Shown: piece after piece, positions 41,596-50,280 of the stretch
Layout of the letters: the number at the start of each line of letters is the position of its first letter
How positions within the stretch are numbered: the first letter of the stretch is position 1
NCBI GenBank assembly: GCA_026390595.1
Contig: JAPLFQ010000025.1
Span: forward strand, 186,001-250,000
Reading direction: 5' to 3'
Length of the DNA stretch: 64,000 nt
DNA from: Ignavibacteriales bacterium
GTDB taxonomy: Bacteria > Bacteroidota > Ignavibacteria > UBA10030
Made by a program: the position numbers and the translations under genes
Notes under the pieces: generated by a model
Database searches by the model: none
The model's input: only the letters and a program-made list of their open reading frames with translations
What the model was told of the DNA's origin: nothing

Positions 41596-41614
41596 TCAGT
41601 CAAGAGGATCGTTC

Positions 41615-42349
41615 ATGGATCAAAACAACATACTTGAAGCGCAGACGCTGACCAAAGTCTACGAAGACGGACTCTGCGCGCTCGATCACGTCTCGTTCTC
41701 CGTCAAAGCGGGGGAGATTTTCTGTCTGTTGGGGGACAACGGCGCCGGGAAGACGACGACCATCAACCTGTTCCTTGGATTCTTGAATCCGACCGAAGGG
41801 ACCGCACTCATCAACGGGATTGACGTGACGAAAGATCCTCTCGCGGCCAAGCAGCACGTCGCGTATCTTTCCGACGTGGTGATGTTGTACCCGAATTTCA
41901 CCGCCCGGCAGAACCTGGACTTTTTTGCCCGCCTGGGGGGGAGACAGAACCTCAAGAAGGACGATTACTATAGTGTGCTTCGACAGGTCGGACTGCAGGA
42001 GAAGGCGTTCGAGCAAAGGCTGAAAGGCTTCTCGAAAGGCATGAGGCAGAAGGTCGGTCTCGCCATCGCGATCGTCAAAGAAGCTCCGGCGATCATTCTC
42101 GATGAGCCCACGAGCGGGCTGGATCCGAAAGCGGCGAACGAATTCCTGACCATCCTTCATCAACTCCGCGCACAGGGGCGTGCAATTCTGATCAGCACGC
42201 ACGATATCTTCCGCGCAAAAGAGATCTCGGACACTGTCGGCATCATGAGCGAAGGAAAGCTCCTCGCCATCAAAACGCGGGCGGAGCTTGAACACGAGAA
42301 CCTCGAAAAACTGTACCTGGATTACATCCAGGGCAAAGTCGCCGCTTGA
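41615..42349 (+). CDS. ABC transporter ATP-binding protein
   Basis: A 244-residue ABC-2 type ATPase. Walker A is GDNGAGKTTT, signature FSKGMRQKVG, Walker B AIILDEPTSGLDP, switch ISTHD. AGAGGAT lies 6 bases before the ATG; that leader is duplicated at 41284. Two membrane permeases follow (42405 and 43898), and a NEW3 protein precedes. The system probably exports a substrate or processes envelope proteins, as the related NatA/GldA-type ATPases do. Confidence 0.95.
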   Translation: MDQNNILEAQTLTKVYEDGLCALDHVSFSVKAGEIFCLLGDNGAGKTTTINLFLGFLNPTEGTALINGIDVTKDPLAAKQHVAYLSDVVMLYPNFTARQNLDFFARLGGRQNLKKDDYYSVLRQVGLQEKAFEQRLKGFSKGMRQKVGLAIAIVKEAPAIILDEPTSGLDPKAANEFLTILHQLRAQGRAILISTHDIFRAKEISDTVGIMSEGKLLAIKTRAELEHENLEKLYLDYIQGKVAA

Positions 42350-42404
42350 TGATTCCCAGACCCGATGTTGTCGCGGGCATCCATAGAATGATAAAGGCAC
42401 TGCC

Positions 42405-43829
42405 ATGTTGAAGATTCTCCTCGAAAAAGAGCTTCGTGACATCATTTACTCGACGAAATTCGCCATCACGTTTGCTGCCGCGGCGGTTCTCGTGTTGCTC
42501 AGTTTCTACGTGGGAGTACGAAATTACCACGAAAGCATGCGGGAATATGAAGCCGCAAAGGCAACGAACTCCGCATCCATTGCCGCGGCGACCGATTGGA
42601 GGCAGGTTCAGAACCGGGTGTTCCGGAAACCGCAGCCGTTGGAAGTGCTTGTCAACGGCGTCACGAACGATGTGGGCCGAACCACCGACATGCGTTCTTC
42701 GGGAGAGCTGACCCTGATCAACAGCCGGTTCAGCGCCGATCCGTTGTTTGCCGTGTTCAGATTTCTCGATCTGAACTTTGTCGTCATCATCGTCTTCAGT
42801 CTATTTGCGATCCTCTTCGGCTACGACGCGATCAACGGGGAGAAGGAGTCGGGGACGCTCAAGCTCGTCTTTTCAAACAGAGTCTCGCGTGCAAGCTTCA
42901 TCATGAGTAAATTGCTCGGGAGCGTGATCGCCCTCGGCGTTCCGCTGCTCGTGCCGCTGTTGATCGGCTGCCTGATGCTGCTCGGCCTCGGAGTGCCGAT
43001 GAGCGGGGACGAATGGATCCGGCTCGGGTTGCTCATCTTCGCCGGGCTCCTCAGTTTCGGCGTCTTTCTCACGCTCAGCATCATGATCTCGGCGATGGTC
43101 ACGCGCTCGAGCGTATCGTTCCTGCTGTCTCTGGTTGTCTGGATTTTCTCCGTTCTCATTGTTCCGAAGGGGAGCGTCCTGCTGGCGTCGCAGATTGCGT
43201 CGGTGCCCAGCATGGATGCGATCGAATCGCAGAAGCGGAAGTTCACCGCAGACCAGATGACGAAGCGGATGGCGGCGATGCAGCAGTGGTTCAGCAGCCG
43301 TTCGACGGGAATGGATACAAGTTTCGTATCGAAATTCGCCGCCTACCAGGACAGTGTGACGAAATCATCTGAACAGGAACGGCAGGACTTCTATGGCAGG
43401 CTCAACGAAGACTGGCGAAACAAGAAGGACTGGCAGGAGCAGTGGGCATTCGGGATCTCAAGGGTCTCGCCGACCGCCGTATTCCAGATTGCGGCGATGA
43501 ATCTTTCGGGTACGGACGTCGGGATGAAGTTCCGGTACTTGCAGGAGCTGGACCGCTACCAGGATTCCTATGCGAAATTCATACAGGCGAAAACGGGGTC
43601 GATGGCGGACTATATGCGCGTGGTGATCAGGCGATTCAGCAGCACGCAGAGCGACGAGGATAAACAGAAGAAGTTGAATCCATCTGAGCTTCCCGAGTTT
43701 GTCGCGCAACCCCGCCCGCTCGGGAGCACCATCGCCGCATCCTTGTTCGATCTAGGCTTGCTCGTTGTCTTGAATGCGCTGTTCTTCGGCGGGGCGTTTG
43801 TTGCGTTTCTGAGATTCGATCTGCGCTAA
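42405..43829 (+). CDS. ABC-2 type permease (first of two paralogues)
   Basis: A 474-residue membrane protein with the ABC-2 layout: one N-terminal helix (about 20-38), a long extracytoplasmic loop, five helices (125-265), a second large loop (270-440) and a final helix (445-470). The block NGEKESGTLKLVFSNRVSRASFI is the conserved coupling region. The next gene is a clear paralogue (same block NGEKESGTLKLVFANRVS and same ending). The start codon is 55 bases after the ATPase; no strong ribosome site is seen. Confidence 0.92.
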   Translation: MLKILLEKELRDIIYSTKFAITFAAAAVLVLLSFYVGVRNYHESMREYEAAKATNSASIAAATDWRQVQNRVFRKPQPLEVLVNGVTNDVGRTTDMRSSGELTLINSRFSADPLFAVFRFLDLNFVVIIVFSLFAILFGYDAINGEKESGTLKLVFSNRVSRASFIMSKLLGSVIALGVPLLVPLLIGCLMLLGLGVPMSGDEWIRLGLLIFAGLLSFGVFLTLSIMISAMVTRSSVSFLLSLVVWIFSVLIVPKGSVLLASQIASVPSMDAIESQKRKFTADQMTKRMAAMQQWFSSRSTGMDTSFVSKFAAYQDSVTKSSEQERQDFYGRLNEDWRNKKDWQEQWAFGISRVSPTAVFQIAAMNLSGTDVGMKFRYLQELDRYQDSYAKFIQAKTGSMADYMRVVIRRFSSTQSDEDKQKKLNPSELPEFVAQPRPLGSTIAASLFDLGLLVVLNALFFGGAFVAFLRFDLR

Positions 43830-43897
43830 TGCGCAGTTCGATTTTGATTTCTCATTCTGGTCCCTCGTGACTTCTTCATTATCAAGGACGGATTCGT

Positions 43898-45343
43898 ATG
43901 TGGAAAACGATCGCTGAGAAAGAACTCCGGGATCATCTCCAGAGTACACGTTTTCTTGTCGCGGCCAGCGTCAGCACGTTGCTTATTGTGATGAGTATCT
44001 GGTTGGGCATCACGCATTACAAAGCCAGGTCCGCCCAGTACGAACAGGGCGTTCAGATGATGCTGGATCTCGCGTCCCAGCAAACCAACTGGATGATGGT
44101 GAGCCCCTCCGCCTGGCGGAAACCGGGAGCGATGGAGATCCTCTCCAACGGCGTAAACAGCGACATCGGCCGGTATTCGGATATCGGACCGTACCGGGAC
44201 GTCCGGCTCGTCCGGAGCGAGTATTCAGACGACCCCATGCTTGCGGCGTTTCAGTTTCTCGATCCGACTTTTGTCGTGTTGATCGTGCTGAGCCTCATCG
44301 CGATTCTCTTTACGTACAACGCTGTCAACGGCGAGAAGGAGAGCGGCACGCTGAAGCTTGTCTTTGCGAACAGAGTTTCGAAAGCGGAGTATATTGTGGG
44401 CAAACTCGTCGGAAGCTGGCTCGCAATCCTCGCCCCTGTTCTGATCTCATTCCTTGTCGGAGTTCTCCTGCTCGTTCTTCTCGGAGTGAATCTGAGCGCG
44501 TCCTCCTGGGGGCAATATGCAATCTTTGTCCTCGCGTCCATTCTCTATGCCACGTGTTTCATGCTCCTGGGGGTATTCGTTTCCGCGTTGACACACAGGT
44601 CCAGCGTTTCGTTCCTTATCCTGCTCGTTGTCTGGATTTGCGCAGTGCTCATTGTGCCGAAGGCAGCGACGATGCTCGCAGGGCGTGCAATGCCGGTACC
44701 GACCGTTGACGAAATCGAGAGCAAGCTCGCAAGCTATTCGAGTCAGACCCGGACCGAAGGGATGAATGCGTTGATGAAGAGGTCGAGAGAACTCTTCAGG
44801 TCAGGAGCGGAAATGAAGCCCGAGGAGCGGCAGACCATGATCGCGACGCTGCAGAAGGAAAACGAAGCGAAGCGGAAGGAAATGGAACAGCAGATCACCG
44901 AGTATTCGGCGCGGGTGTACGAAGACTACTACAATCAGAAAAGCGGGCAGGAGCTCCTGGCGTTCTCTCTCGCGAAACTCTCGCCGGCTTCGCAATTCCA
45001 GCTTGCAACCATGAAGCTCTCCGGCACCGATGTCGCATTGAAGAAGCGTTACGAAGACGCCATGAAAGAATATAAAGCGCAGTACTCAGCCTACGCTCAG
45101 CAAAAGGGGGGCGGCGGAATGAATTTCCGTATGTCGGTTGGCCGCGGTTCATCTTCGGCTGCCATGGTCGGACCCACGCCGACTAAAATCGATGTCTCCG
45201 AGATGCCAAAATTCAAGGATCCTGACTACTCATTCGGCACGTCGGTGGTTGGTGCGCTGTTTGACCTCGGATTGCTGGCGCTGTTCAATGTTTTTGCCTT
45301 CGTGGGGGCCTTCGTGGCCTTCTTGCGTTTCGATATGAGGTAG
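43898..45343 (+). CDS. ABC-2 type permease (second paralogue)
   Basis: A 481-residue paralogue of the preceding permease with the same topology. It has a charged, partly coiled extracytoplasmic loop (METQ-rich, about residues 290-350). AAGGA lies 8 bases before the ATG. The two permeases probably heterodimerise, each related to the other by tandem duplication. A strong terminator follows at 45391, closing the operon that begins at 41615 or at the NEW3 gene. Confidence 0.92.
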   Translation: MWKTIAEKELRDHLQSTRFLVAASVSTLLIVMSIWLGITHYKARSAQYEQGVQMMLDLASQQTNWMMVSPSAWRKPGAMEILSNGVNSDIGRYSDIGPYRDVRLVRSEYSDDPMLAAFQFLDPTFVVLIVLSLIAILFTYNAVNGEKESGTLKLVFANRVSKAEYIVGKLVGSWLAILAPVLISFLVGVLLLVLLGVNLSASSWGQYAIFVLASILYATCFMLLGVFVSALTHRSSVSFLILLVVWICAVLIVPKAATMLAGRAMPVPTVDEIESKLASYSSQTRTEGMNALMKRSRELFRSGAEMKPEERQTMIATLQKENEAKRKEMEQQITEYSARVYEDYYNQKSGQELLAFSLAKLSPASQFQLATMKLSGTDVALKKRYEDAMKEYKAQYSAYAQQKGGGGMNFRMSVGRGSSSAAMVGPTPTKIDVSEMPKFKDPDYSFGTSVVGALFDLGLLALFNVFAFVGAFVAFLRFDMR

Positions 45344-45390
45344 ATCAGAAGTAGAAGCACGTCTTCTTTCCGGTTTCCAAATCTGAGTCT

Positions 45391-45422
45391 GGGTGTCAGC
45401 TATCGCTGGCACCCTTTTTTTT
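45391..45422 (+). terminator. Rho-independent terminator of the ABC operon
   Basis: GGGTGTCAGC (45391-45400), loop TATC, GCTGGCACCC (45405-45414; one T-G pair), then eight T. Textbook form, 47 bases after the permease stop. Confidence 0.92.
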
Positions 45423-45616
45423 GATTTCGAACCTCTCCGTTTTCGTCACTCCGCAAAGTGCGATGAATATGATCTGAACAGGAAGACGCAAACAATAACT
45501 GATGATTTTCAGCTGAGATTGCATAGGTCCGACATGTCTCTCTTTGTCGACAAAGGCGGTTTTACGCACGTGTGAGCGTCATGAGAGCTGCAATCTTCGC
45601 GATTTTCGGAGAACCT
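45423..45616. other. Intergenic region, no gene seen
   Basis: AT-richer DNA between the terminator and the promoter/operator of the XRE regulator. No feature supported. Confidence 0.35.
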
Positions 45617-45658
45617 TTGTAATGCCGCCGCTGTTGATGTACACATGAAGTCATGTGT
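45617..45658 (+). promoter_or_regulatory. Promoter with palindromic operator before the XRE regulator
   Basis: TTGTAA (45617-45622), 17 bp, TACACA (45640-45645). Overlapping the -10 is ACACATGA-AG-TCATGTGT (45641-45658), a perfect 8-bp inverted repeat. It lies 43 bases before the regulator start, so autoregulation is a plausible reading. Confidence 0.55.
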
Positions 45659-45700
45659 CGATTTCTGTGAACCGTAGCATCAGTGAGGTGGGGAGCAGCC

Positions 45701-45997
45701 ATGCGCAGCGAACGAACAGTCATGAGGACGATTCAGGCGAGATTCGGTTCTGTGGTCAGGGGTCAAAGGCTCAGCGCCGGGTTGTCCCAGCAAGAACTCG
45801 CTCACCGGTCCGGCCTGCATCGAACGTACGTCACCGACGTCGAGCGGGGAGCGCGTAATCCTTCACTCAACAGCATCAAAAAGCTCTCCGATGCACTTGG
45901 CGTGTCGCTTTCGAGTCTCTTCAATCTTGTCGAAGAACTTGAGCGCCAGGATCGCACTTCCGACCCCGTGTCGGGCGCGAAAAATCCCGGGAAATGA
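45701..45997 (+). CDS. XRE family transcriptional regulator
   Basis: A 98-residue DNA-binding protein. The helix-turn-helix covers about residues 13-70: VVRGQRLSAGLSQQELAHRSGLHRTYVTDVERGARNPSL, the Cro/C1 type. The short tail is polar. ATG at 45701 has GGGGAG five bases upstream; ATG at 45722 and an upstream GTG-type start are less likely. The HRTYVTDVERG sequence is close to controller proteins of restriction-modification systems and small phage regulators, but no such genes are nearby. The palindrome at 45641 is its likely target. Confidence 0.92.
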   Translation: MRSERTVMRTIQARFGSVVRGQRLSAGLSQQELAHRSGLHRTYVTDVERGARNPSLNSIKKLSDALGVSLSSLFNLVEELERQDRTSDPVSGAKNPGK

Positions 45998-46023
45998 TAT
46001 TGTGATTCCCGCCGCTATAGAAA

Positions 46024-46076
46024 GGGGCGACCAGTCGTCGCCCCCGAAACAGGGAACGCATGAAGCCGGCGTTCCC
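46024..46076. terminator. Two tandem hairpins between convergent genes
   Basis: GGGGCGAC-CAGTC-GTCGCCCC (46024-46044) and GGGAACGC-9 bases-GCGTTCCC (46052-46076). They lie between the stops of the XRE regulator and the hybrid kinase. T-tracts are weak, so they are probable rather than certain bidirectional terminators. Confidence 0.55.
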
Positions 46077-46096
46077 GCGCTCCATACATGTCACTC

Positions 46097-48082
46097 CTAT
46101 ATCCTGCTTGCCAGGACTCCTTCGACAGCATCCTGAAGCTCTTTCGACGACACCGGTTTCGTGAGGACCGCTTCGGCTCCGCTCAGAACGAGGCTCTCGC
46201 GTCCGTCCGCTGAATCCTTGCCGGTGATGATGAACACCGGAATGTCCTTTGTCTCGGGATCTTGTTTGACGAGTTTGAGGAACTCGAACCCGTTCATGCC
46301 CGGCATCGAATAATCTGTCACAATGAGGCGGGGGTGATACTTCTTGGCGTAGTCGAACGCCTCGTTGCCGTTTGACGCCTGCACCACCTGCGCGTCCGGG
46401 AACATGCGCTTCAGGTAGCGCGAGTGAAGCACCCGTACCCCCTGATCGTCATCCACAACCAACACCGCCTCGTCCTGAGGCTTCGCAAGTTTGTGGAGCC
46501 GGATCGTGAAGGTGGTCCCGGCGCCGACTTCGCTCTCGACCGTGATCGAGCCGGAATGTTTCTTGATGATCTCGGCGACCAGCGAGAGGCCGAGTCCGGT
46601 TCCTGTCTCGCCGCGCAATCCCACCCTGGTGTACTTTTCCTCGACCTTGAAGAGCCTCTTGAGATCAGCAGCCGGGATCCCGGCCCCCGTGTCCTTTACT
46701 GTGAGTATCCACTCCTCGTCCGCCGACTCCTTGAGATCGATTGAAATCAGCCCGTGCGCTGGCGTGAATTTCAACGCATTGCTGATAAGATTGTTGAAGG
46801 CCTGCGTCAACATCGCCTCGTCTCCCCGGATGCACGTATCGGCTGGGAGGGTCGAGCGGAGAGCGATTTCCTTGTTCATCGCTGTGCCGAGATGAGCCTG
46901 CACGCTGGCCCTGACGACTTTCTGGAGGTCGATATCGCGGATGTCCAGCGTGATGCGGCCGGTTTCCAGCCGTGACCAATCGAGTAGTCTCTTGACCAGC
47001 GCAAGCTGCTGCTGGGCTGAGTTGCGAATGTACGTGAGGAACTCCTTCCGCTCGGCATCGGTGAGCTTTTCGGTATCGTTGAGCAGAATCTCGCAAAATC
47101 CGAGGATGCTTGTGAACGGAGACTGGAGGTCGTGCGAGAGCACCGACATCAGCCGGTCCTTCTGCCGGTTCAGCTGGGTGAGCATCTCGCGTGAATCCTG
47201 CAGTGCAGAGAGATTCTCCTGAACCCGGGCTTCGAGCTCCTTCCGTTCTGTGATGTCTTCGAGGATCCCTTCGATCGAGACCACGTTTCCTGCGGCGTCC
47301 TTGACCGCACGCGAATGCTCCAGTACGATGATCGTTTTCCCGTCCTTGCGCCGCAAGGAGAGCTCGACGTTTGAACATGCTCCCTGTCCGGAAAGCTTCA
47401 TCGTCAGAGAAGCCCGCTCCGCGGGGTTGGTGTATAACTCTTCAAGATTGATCGAGGCGAGTTCTTCGATGGAATCGTACCCCAGCATGCGGAGGAGCGC
47501 TGCATTGGCCGAGAGGAGCTTCCCATCCACGGTGCTTTGAAAAATTCCCTGCACCGCGTTGTTGAACAAATCGTGATACTTACGCTCGCTTTCTTTCAGC
47601 GCTCTTTCGGCGATACGTCTGGTGGTGACGTTGCGGATGATGCTGAACACAAATGTCGAACCATCGGTCCCTTTGATGTAGGAGTTGATCGCCTCAACGA
47701 ATACCTCGTGGTGGTTTCTCAATCGCAGATGCCGGTTCATGACCGGCTCGACGCTGCGATCAAGGAATCGCTTGCTGTAGGTCGCAAGAAGAACCGATGG
47801 ATCAGCAGAAGAATCCAGGATCACAGTGAACGGCTCTCCAACCAGTTCCTCCCGCCGCATTCCCACCATTCTGCAGTAGGAGTCGTTGACCGCGACGATG
47901 ATCCCTGCTGCGTTGGTGATCCTCATCGCCTCGGCGGAATTCTCCCAGACCGATTCCAGGAGGGCTTGCTGGTCGGGCGTATGGACGGCGCCGGTCCTGG
48001 TATGGTTTTCACGGCCGAAGCTGAGAAGCGTCAGCGGCTGTTGATACGGTTGTCTGTTTGGTACCAAAGGTGGAGTTGCCAT
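46097..48082 (-). CDS. Hybrid histidine kinase (PAS-PAS-HisKA-ATPase-receiver)
   Basis: A 661-residue soluble sensor kinase. Two PAS domains (about 45-165 and 170-290, with ESVWENSAEAMRITNAAG and RKYHDLFNNAVQGIFQST) are followed by HisKA with H-box LSHDLQSPF (about residue 315), an ATPase domain (N-box FNNLISNALKF, DTGAGIP, GTGLGLSL), and a receiver with Asp in LIVTDYSMPG and Lys in LTKPVS. ATG at 48082 has AAGGA eight bases upstream; a longer reading frame upstream lacks domain content. No membrane segment, so the signal is cytoplasmic. Its output partner is not in the vicinity. Confidence 0.93.
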   Translation of the reverse strand: MATPPLVPNRQPYQQPLTLLSFGRENHTRTGAVHTPDQQALLESVWENSAEAMRITNAAGIIVAVNDSYCRMVGMRREELVGEPFTVILDSSADPSVLLATYSKRFLDRSVEPVMNRHLRLRNHHEVFVEAINSYIKGTDGSTFVFSIIRNVTTRRIAERALKESERKYHDLFNNAVQGIFQSTVDGKLLSANAALLRMLGYDSIEELASINLEELYTNPAERASLTMKLSGQGACSNVELSLRRKDGKTIIVLEHSRAVKDAAGNVVSIEGILEDITERKELEARVQENLSALQDSREMLTQLNRQKDRLMSVLSHDLQSPFTSILGFCEILLNDTEKLTDAERKEFLTYIRNSAQQQLALVKRLLDWSRLETGRITLDIRDIDLQKVVRASVQAHLGTAMNKEIALRSTLPADTCIRGDEAMLTQAFNNLISNALKFTPAHGLISIDLKESADEEWILTVKDTGAGIPAADLKRLFKVEEKYTRVGLRGETGTGLGLSLVAEIIKKHSGSITVESEVGAGTTFTIRLHKLAKPQDEAVLVVDDDQGVRVLHSRYLKRMFPDAQVVQASNGNEAFDYAKKYHPRLIVTDYSMPGMNGFEFLKLVKQDPETKDIPVFIITGKDSADGRESLVLSGAEAVLTKPVSSKELQDAVEGVLASRI

Positions 48083-48692
48083 ACGATTGATCCTTTCCAG
48101 ATGCGAACGGAAAGGCGCAAACCTGGTGCCATCAAAATCTTGAAGATTTCGATGAGAAAAGCAGATCGGATTGAGCAATGCGTGTAGTTTCTACAATTTC
48201 AGCTGGTCGGGTCCGGGCTTTTTCGAGATTACATTGAGAACGAAAAGGGGGAGCGACATCCAGGGAGGTGGCAGACAATGTTGAGGTTGGCCGCAGACTT
48301 TCGAGATACGCGAGCTTTGCCTCCCGAAAACACATCATGCTCAGCGTGAACTCTCTCATCCTGAGCGGAGGGAGCTTTTTTTGCGACCCCCTCCTTCGTC
48401 GGGGTAAACTCCGTCGAAGAATGCCCCCGATGCAACTTGGATCCATCAAAAAAACATGCGCTACCTTTCAATATTGAAGTCCTACCTCGAACCCCCATGC
48501 CTTATCCGATAATGTAGATTTTACATTTCCCGTCTCATTGTGGCACCGTCATCAATTCCGCTTCCGGCATTCTTACTCATTGTATTTCATCGTTTTACAA
48601 GGACGTTGTTGCGGGCGATCATCTTCGTGAGTCATTGGCACTCGCAATGCACAACTCCGGGCAAGACACCAAAACAGGAATAGGAGAGTACC
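48083..48692. other. Divergent intergenic region of 610 bases
   Basis: No convincing gene. It holds a small palindrome TGTAG-TTT-CTACA (48183-48195), and a run of seven T (48376-48382) preceded by GC-rich inverted bases (GCTCAG at 48339-48344, CTGAGC at 48361-48366) that could end a short plus-strand RNA. ATGTA-GATTT-TACAT lies near 48514-48528. The length suggests control signals for both flanking genes, but none is clear. Confidence 0.4.
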
Positions 48693-49463
48693 ATGCTCGG
48701 ACGCAGAAGAAATGAAAATTGGATTACGGCTCTGGCAGCACTGGCGGTGATGCTTCAATCACAGGCAGCGGTCGCTGACAACAGGCTTGTCCTCAGGAAA
48801 GAATCGGACAATCTCATTGCGGTGGAGCTGTCGAACACCGACGCCGTTGCGGGTTTCCAGTTTTCTGTCAACGGGCGTGGAGGAGTCACATTTGGAGAGT
48901 ATCAGGGAAGCGAACGGACCTCTGAGGCGAGCCTGGGTATTTATCAGTACCTCAAGGATGATTCGACACTGAATATCGTCATCCTTGCCCCGGTGCGCTC
49001 GGCTCTGCCGGTCGGTAACGGCGTGATCGGAAAGATCTTCTTCGCGCTGACGAAGAACGCCGGAGCCGATACCGCCCGCGTGTTCCTCAGCAAGGTTGTT
49101 CTGTGTACCGCGCAGGCGCAATATCTCGATGTCACCGCAACGCAGGTCGAATGGAATCTGCATGCGAAGGTGGATTCAAAGCAGATGAATTTTGCGCTTA
49201 ACCAGAACTACCCGAATCCGTTCAATCCCTCCACCACGATTTCATACCGGCTTGACAAACCAGCGCAGGTGCGGTTAGCGGTCTATGATATCACAGGTCG
49301 ACAGGTCGAAAGTCTGGTTGATCAGCATCAGCTGGAGGGGCAGTACACAGTGAAATGGAATGCATCTGTCCACGCGGCGTCCCAGCTTGCCTCGGGAATG
49401 TATTTTGCCAGATTGCAGGTAGGCGATCAGGTCGCAGTTCAAAAAATGATCCTTGCAAAGTAA
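48693..49463 (+). CDS. Short T9SS-sorted protein with cohesin-like domain
   Basis: A 256-residue exported protein. A signal peptide (to about residue 29) is followed by a beta-sandwich (30-150) with VAVELSNTDAVAGFQFSVN and VIGKIFFAL, a pattern like cohesin or dockerin-partner sandwiches. A T9SS sorting domain starts near residue 167 (FALNQNYPNPFNP, YDITGRQV, SGMYFARL, KMILAK). AGGAG lies 8 bases before the ATG. It is followed 19 bases later by the integrase-derived gene. Likely a surface or secreted structural protein. Confidence 0.85.
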   Translation: MLGRRRNENWITALAALAVMLQSQAAVADNRLVLRKESDNLIAVELSNTDAVAGFQFSVNGRGGVTFGEYQGSERTSEASLGIYQYLKDDSTLNIVILAPVRSALPVGNGVIGKIFFALTKNAGADTARVFLSKVVLCTAQAQYLDVTATQVEWNLHAKVDSKQMNFALNQNYPNPFNPSTTISYRLDKPAQVRLAVYDITGRQVESLVDQHQLEGQYTVKWNASVHAASQLASGMYFARLQVGDQVAVQKMILAK

Positions 49464-49482
49464 CGACTGAAGGAACAGCGCG

Positions 49483-50172
49483 ATGGCCGCACAGCATGTG
49501 CTTCTCAATCCGGATTCATGGAATCTCCAGGCGCTCCTCGAAGTTGACACGCTCCCGAGAGACCTTTCGCACCATGGGCTTCTGTATCTTGAGAAACTCG
49601 CGCTCGCAATCGACGAAGTGGCTCCGAAGCCCGGCCTTCTTGTCTATGTCGCCGCAACGATATTGGACCAGCCGATCAACGGCCTTGACGCTGTGCTCTT
49701 TTCCGCAATTGATGTGTGCACACACCTTCAGGTGGCGCAAGTGTATCACTCTCTGACCACAGCTGCTGCGGTCTCGTTTGTCGAATTTGTCGCGGAGAGT
49801 TTTCCCCTCCCGATTTCACAAATCAGGACGCTGGCTGAGCCCCCGTTTCATGATGGCTCAAATCAGGCTTCCAAAAGGAATTTCTCAGTCCTGATTGGCA
49901 GGCAGGGATTTGTTCACTCCCCCATAGCCGATCCTTCGCGGGACGCACTCTTGTCAATTACGGCGAAGGTTCATTTCAAGAGCCTCGCTGGCAAGGGCCT
50001 GGTGCGTGCTTCATCGCATGACCTGCAGAGAGAAGTGGGACAGTTCCTGCTCTTCCACAACAACTATCGAACGATCCCGTGGCTTGGCGGCAAAACCCCG
50101 CTCCAACGCCTGAAGTTTTTTGAAGGATTTGGCAGCATTCATTCCTTTAGCCCGAACGACGGGCAGGAATAG
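49483..50172 (+). CDS. Integrase-core-derived protein, probably catalytically dead (IS481-like)
   Basis: A 229-residue protein related to the DDE integrase core of IS481/IS3-type transposases. FSAIDVCTHLQVAQVY (about residues 73-88) matches the first catalytic Asp block, and FHNNYRTIPWLGGKTPLQRL (191-210) matches the conserved YNNYRPH..LGGKTP tail. The second block, normally TDxGxEF, reads TLAEPPF (116-122), so its Asp is gone. The third, normally NGKxERxH, is replaced around 155-165, so its Glu is gone. The N-terminal helix-turn-helix is absent. The frame is intact, with AAGGA before the ATG and no terminal inverted repeats nearby. This fits a domesticated gene better than a fresh relic. Confidence 0.7.
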   Translation: MAAQHVLLNPDSWNLQALLEVDTLPRDLSHHGLLYLEKLALAIDEVAPKPGLLVYVAATILDQPINGLDAVLFSAIDVCTHLQVAQVYHSLTTAAAVSFVEFVAESFPLPISQIRTLAEPPFHDGSNQASKRNFSVLIGRQGFVHSPIADPSRDALLSITAKVHFKSLAGKGLVRASSHDLQREVGQFLLFHNNYRTIPWLGGKTPLQRLKFFEGFGSIHSFSPNDGQE

Positions 50173-50280
50173 CATCCTCGCCCTGCGGTATTTGGACGAG
50201 CTGAGAGCTTGTGACGCTGACTTCGTTCCAATGCCCGGCACAGATGCTGAAAGTCTTTGTCTCGAAGCCGGAGGTACCCT

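Noticed and set aside
41284-41614. CRISPR-like array of palindromes
   Set aside because: The three hairpins differ in length and sequence, and spacing is irregular (about 35 and 130 bases), so this is not a CRISPR array; no cas genes are present.
45683-45997. GTG- or ATG-extended start for the XRE regulator
   Set aside because: The start at 45701 has a well-placed ribosome site and leads directly to the helix-turn-helix; earlier starts add a non-conserved tail.
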